Shown in pieces: positions 61,624 to 64,000 of a stretch of DNA of 64,000 bases. The notes beneath the pieces were generated by a model. It saw nothing but the letters and a program-made list of their open reading frames with translations. It made no database searches and had not been told where the DNA came from. The stretch is from positions 185,197 through 249,196 of the forward strand of contig WIAH01000002.1 of NCBI GenBank assembly GCA_014055525.1, read 5' to 3'. The translations under genes were made by a program, and so were the position numbers. The stretch's first letter is position 1, and each line of letters starts with the position of its first letter. Source of the stretch: Nitrospira sp. CR1.3 (GTDB taxonomy: Bacteria > Nitrospirota > Nitrospiria > Nitrospirales > Nitrospiraceae).

Positions 61624-62310
61624 TTGAGAGTGATATCGGCACGATGCTCGGTTTCCACATTCCTGTGTCTCTGCCTTACCGGATTTCTCACCGTACTCCC
61701 CGCCCATGGAGAATGGTATGTAGTCGGTCAGACCGGCGTCATCCTGCCTGGCAGCCTGTCTAATGCCACAGTGAGCAGTCCCACTCTGGCAGGAGGCGTC
61801 AGCCAGGCCCGGGTCGCCGACATTGATCTCGAGCAAGGGTCTCCCTTCTATGGAGCCAAGGTCGGATACTTCTTCCCCAAACGCGAGTGGTTCGGCGTCG
61901 AAACGGAAGCCTTTACCTCTCAGTTGAACATTAAGCAGCAGACAGTGGTGGGTGGCGTACCGGGCAGAGTCTTCGCTGATACGATGCCGGGATCTCACCT
62001 CCAGCTCACAACCTGGGCCCTCAACGCGATCGTGCGCAGCCCGTCCCTGGTTGCGGAGCTTGAACCCTACGGCGGAATCGGACCGGCGCTGTTTTTCTCA
62101 ACCAGCGGCGTGACCAACGTCAGTTTGGGAGTCAATCTCATCGCCGGCGCTCGGTATTTCGTGGCGCCCCAAGTCGCGCTGTTCGGCGAATTTAAGTACA
62201 ACCGAGCGACGATCCGCACCCAGAATATCGAAGGAGACTATTCAGCCCAGATTTTCGTCTTCGGCATTTCCGTGCATTTTGATCGACCGATCCCCGCCTC
62301 GAATCATTGA
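61624..62310 (+). CDS. outer-membrane beta-barrel protein
   Basis: This 228-residue protein starts at TTG 61624 with AAGGT about seven bases upstream. It has a signal peptide (FLCLCLTGFLTVLPAHG, then EWYVVGQTG at the mature end). The mature part has alternating beta strands, with Phe at the penultimate strand end (FGISVHFDRP), in the manner of OmpA/Opa-like porins and lipid A deacylase-like small barrels. Strands include AKVGYFFPKREWFGVETEAF, YGGIGPALFFSTSG and ARYFVAPQVALFGEFKYNR. No specific family name is justified. Confidence 0.8.
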   Translation: MRVISARCSVSTFLCLCLTGFLTVLPAHGEWYVVGQTGVILPGSLSNATVSSPTLAGGVSQARVADIDLEQGSPFYGAKVGYFFPKREWFGVETEAFTSQLNIKQQTVVGGVPGRVFADTMPGSHLQLTTWALNAIVRSPSLVAELEPYGGIGPALFFSTSGVTNVSLGVNLIAGARYFVAPQVALFGEFKYNRATIRTQNIEGDYSAQIFVFGISVHFDRPIPASNH

Positions 62311-62333
62311 ACGACTTCATTCCACAACCCGCT

Positions 62334-62360
62334 CGGCGAGGAAAATCGCTTTCCCCGCCG
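62334..62360. terminator. hairpin between convergent genes
   Basis: Arms CGGCGAGGAAA (62334-62344) and TTTCCCCGCCG (62350-62360) pair over 11 bp with one A-C mismatch around ATCGC. It lies 24 bases after the barrel gene's stop at 62310 and about 66 bases before the stop of the convergent cupredoxin gene at 62426, so it may serve both directions. Confidence 0.55.
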
Positions 62361-62425
62361 GTTCTCCACCTGACAACCCTTCTCCACCTTAATAAATAGC
62401 CAGTGATCGCTTCCTCCTCGGACCA

Positions 62426-63277
62426 TCACTCCACGGTGAATTCGGTCGTCATGCCGTGCAGGAAATGGGGTTGTCCGGTTACCGCATCAGGGACAAAGCA
62501 GATGAGCCCGTACTTCCCCGACTCAAATTCACCGGTAAAGTACACACGCTCCCCTTTCTCGATTCCGGTGATGCCGCTCACCAATTCGCCAGGAGGCGGA
62601 CCCGATGCGCCCGGCTCGAACGAGGCGATTACATCCTTCACGCGAGCGCCAGGCGCCAGCTTCACGACCACGAGCTCATGGGGCTGGGTCCCATGATTCA
62701 CAACTTCGATCGTCTGAAGACCCGGTTCCACTCGTTTCGAGAGAATGAACTGATAATCGACTTGCTTGATGACGAGGGAAGGTTTCGGCTGTGAGACCTT
62801 CATCGGTTTTCCTCCTCGAACAGCTAGCGCCTTCTGCATCCCGAGCGCGACATGCGGCACGCCGTTCTTGTCCGGAATCCAGCAGATCAGCACATAATCC
62901 CCTTCGGTCAGATTCACCATGGCGGAGGCCTGGCTGCCCGCCGGGTGTGCATTCGGGCCACCGGCATATTGCACCCATCCCGGCAGCTTGCTTGGATCGG
63001 CGGCAACGGCAGCGCGGAAGTCGGCAGCCGTCTTGCCTGAGGGCAGCTTCAGAAATTGAATGTGGTGCAGATCACGGCCTTGATTGACGATCCGCACGGT
63101 CGTCACACCGGCGGGAAGGCGATCAGGGCCGGTGAACCCGTAGTCGTGGGCGATAAACTCGACGGACCCATCGCCTCCGCGGAGTTCCATCGCACTCTGA
63201 CTGTTGCCGACCCAAGCCGGAATCGACATCGCCGCAATAACCAGAACCACCAGAGAACCATACAACGCGTATCGCAT
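62426..63277 (-). CDS. secreted two-domain cupredoxin-like copper protein
   Basis: This 283-residue protein starts at 63277 (GGAGG five bases upstream) with a signal or anchor segment (LVVLVIAAMSIPAW). Two cupredoxin domains follow. Domain 1 (about 35-155) has candidate type-1 copper ligands His72, Cys132, His142 and Met147 (CWIPDKNGVPHVALGM). Domain 2 (165-283) has His200, Cys260, His271 or His274, and Met276 (CFVPDAVTGQPHFLHGM). Both sites look complete, so each domain may bind copper. It is periplasmic and could move electrons or store copper. It is divergent from the PNPOx-like gene, with phased repeats in the shared upstream region. Confidence 0.85.
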   Translation of the reverse strand: MRYALYGSLVVLVIAAMSIPAWVGNSQSAMELRGGDGSVEFIAHDYGFTGPDRLPAGVTTVRIVNQGRDLHHIQFLKLPSGKTAADFRAAVAADPSKLPGWVQYAGGPNAHPAGSQASAMVNLTEGDYVLICWIPDKNGVPHVALGMQKALAVRGGKPMKVSQPKPSLVIKQVDYQFILSKRVEPGLQTIEVVNHGTQPHELVVVKLAPGARVKDVIASFEPGASGPPPGELVSGITGIEKGERVYFTGEFESGKYGLICFVPDAVTGQPHFLHGMTTEFTVE

Positions 63278-63369
63278 AGGAACCTCCATGTTGTTGTACG
63301 CCGTCAAATGCAAGCGCGCCTTTCATCAGGTATGACGGTGACACTAGCATGGGGATGCACGACACCATT

Positions 63370-63408
63370 CCTAAAACTATGCTAAGGTTTGCCTAAATTT
63401 TTCCTAAA
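63370..63408. promoter_or_regulatory. four 11-bp-phased repeats in a divergent promoter region
   Basis: CCTAAA at 63370, GCTAAG at 63381, CCTAAA at 63392 and CCTAAA at 63403 occur at exactly 11-bp intervals. Read on the minus strand they are TTTAGG/CTTAGC. Head-to-tail sites with an 11-bp period are the usual target of OmpR/PhoB-type response regulators. The block sits four bases before ATG 63412 and about 93 bases before the cupredoxin ATG, where it could be an activator site for the minus strand (CATGCT at 63351-63346 as a weak -10). Confidence 0.6.
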
Positions 63409-63411
63409 CCC

Positions 63412-63873
63412 ATGCTTCCTCAACCAATCGTTGATCTCCTCGAGACAGGGGTGTCGGTCATGGTCGGCACTCGGGACGCGTCCCTCATGCCCGAATGCAC
63501 AAGGGCGTGGGGCATCGAGGTCGGAGCCGACGCCGGCGTCATCACCATCTTTCTGTCCGAGGCCATCGCCGGCAAGACGATCGACAACCTGCGCGCAAAC
63601 AGGAAGATTGCCGTCACTTGCACCAGACCAACCGACCACATCGCCTGCCAGTTGAAAGGGCGGGTCTTGAGCATCAAGCCGGCCACATCGGCTCATCAGA
63701 ATGCGAGCAGCCGGTGGCACCGGGAATTCATCGCCGAGCTGCGGGCCATCGGCGTGCCCTCCGCGCTCGGCGAAGCCTGGATCGCCGAACCGACGGTCGC
63801 CGTGGAAATCGCCGTCACCGAGGTCTTCGATCAGACCCCTGGGCCTGGCGCAGGCAGGAAGATCGGCCGATGA
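63412..63873 (+). CDS. PNPOx-like (FMN-binding split barrel) protein
   Basis: This 153-residue protein has the split-barrel layout of pyridoxamine 5'-phosphate oxidase-like proteins: LLETGVSVMVGTRDASLMPE, then GVITIFLSEAIAGKTIDNLR, KIAVTCTRPTDHIACQLKG and a C-terminal VAVEIAVTEVFDQTPGPG. ATG 63412 has no ribosome-binding site (CCTAAACCC precedes it), so a leaderless or repressible start is possible. Flavin, haem or F420 could be the ligand. The TGA stop at 63871 coincides with the start of IS-like repeats, so the C-terminus may have been altered by insertion. Confidence 0.78.
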   Translation: MLPQPIVDLLETGVSVMVGTRDASLMPECTRAWGIEVGADAGVITIFLSEAIAGKTIDNLRANRKIAVTCTRPTDHIACQLKGRVLSIKPATSAHQNASSRWHREFIAELRAIGVPSALGEAWIAEPTVAVEIAVTEVFDQTPGPGAGRKIGR

Positions 63874-63949
63874 TGTCAGTAATCATGCCAAATTGACCCC
63901 TGTCATCATGTGAAATTGACCCCTCTCCCACAACCAGGAGAGGACACAC
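63871..63949 (+). mobile_element. probable left end of an IS21-type insertion sequence
   Basis: Starting with TG (63871 or 63874), the sequence has two 20-base direct repeats (63882-63901 and 63905-63924) that read ATCATGnnAAATTGACCCCT and differ at two positions. Multiple terminal direct repeats that bind the transposase are typical of IS21 family ends, which carry 5'-TG. The element would continue beyond the window, starting with the frame at 63950. The other end is not visible. Confidence 0.5.
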
Positions 63950-64000
63950 ATGGAGCTAGCAGAAACGCTGACGACCCCAGTACCTTCTTCGCGCGAGACG
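63950..64000 (+). CDS. N-terminus of a putative transposase, cut by the window end
   Basis: AGGAGAGG stands just before ATG 63950, and 17 codons (MELAETLTTPVPSSRET) are visible before the window ends. The position behind IS-like terminal repeats suggests the first gene of that element, but so short a piece cannot be assigned by itself. Confidence 0.35.
   Translation, partial: MELAETLTTPVPSSRET

Noticed and set aside
9..63000. B12 riboswitch near the RNR or the cobalamin-binding protein
   Set aside because: The gaps before 6100 and 9535 are short and no B12-box-like sequence was recognised.
1..64000. tRNA genes, rRNA genes and CRISPR arrays
   Set aside because: Looked for conserved tRNA arm sequences, rRNA landmarks and regularly spaced repeats; none found.

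Overview
This window reads as a chromosomal segment of a GC-rich, Gram-negative-type bacterium. I infer a Nitrospira-like member of the Nitrospirota. The grounds are gene content: squalene/hopanoid genes hpnD-hpnE, the DXP isoprenoid pathway, a B12-dependent class II ribonucleotide reductase, a GAF-fused PilB ATPase, many small regulators, and outer-membrane and lipoprotein genes. This is gene-content reasoning only; no 16S rRNA or tRNA gene was seen.

Layout. 0-5.5 kb: a truncated PHP phosphoesterase, then a membrane Ser/Thr kinase, PP2C phosphatase and FHA protein with a recognisable promoter, and two poorly known genes. 5.5-14.8 kb: YjbQ, class II RNR, an SH3-like membrane protein, a HAD phosphatase, a cobalamin-binding protein, hpnD-hpnE, a type-4 uracil-DNA glycosylase and a YbhB protein. 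14.8-24 kb: the TldD/TldE protease pair diverges from a classical envelope operon uppS-cdsA-dxr-rseP-proS, whose promoter is visible. 24-30 kb: GAF-PilB, two PilZ proteins, a YaaH-type transporter, membrane and haem-binding proteins and a Cys-rich secreted protein.

30-38 kb is an accessory-looking stretch of small genes around a RhlE-type DEAD-box helicase, two RRM proteins and an acyl desaturase (a cold/RNA-remodelling flavour). It includes a 62-codon gene that appears to start at ATC. It ends in about 700 bases without a convincing gene. 38-41 kb: a BNR beta-propeller, a MoaD-like protein, DUF1428 and DUF1579. 41-44.4 kb: an ECF42-type sigma factor with three DGPF/YCII proteins and one PhnB-like protein, preceded by a matching promoter. 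44.4-50 kb: envelope and lipid-related genes, including a protein that joins a TerB-like region to a Coq4-like zinc motif.

49.8-61.5 kb is lipid breakdown: glycerophosphodiesterase, patatin, L-2-hydroxyglutarate oxidase, FadD, FadJ-type multienzyme, FadI-type thiolase, and divergently a VLCAD-like dehydrogenase plus a second thiolase, which together form a complete beta-oxidation route. 61.6-64 kb: an outer-membrane protein, a two-domain cupredoxin, a set of 11-bp phased repeats in the divergent promoter region, a PNPOx-like protein, and what looks like the left end of an IS21-type insertion element running off the window.
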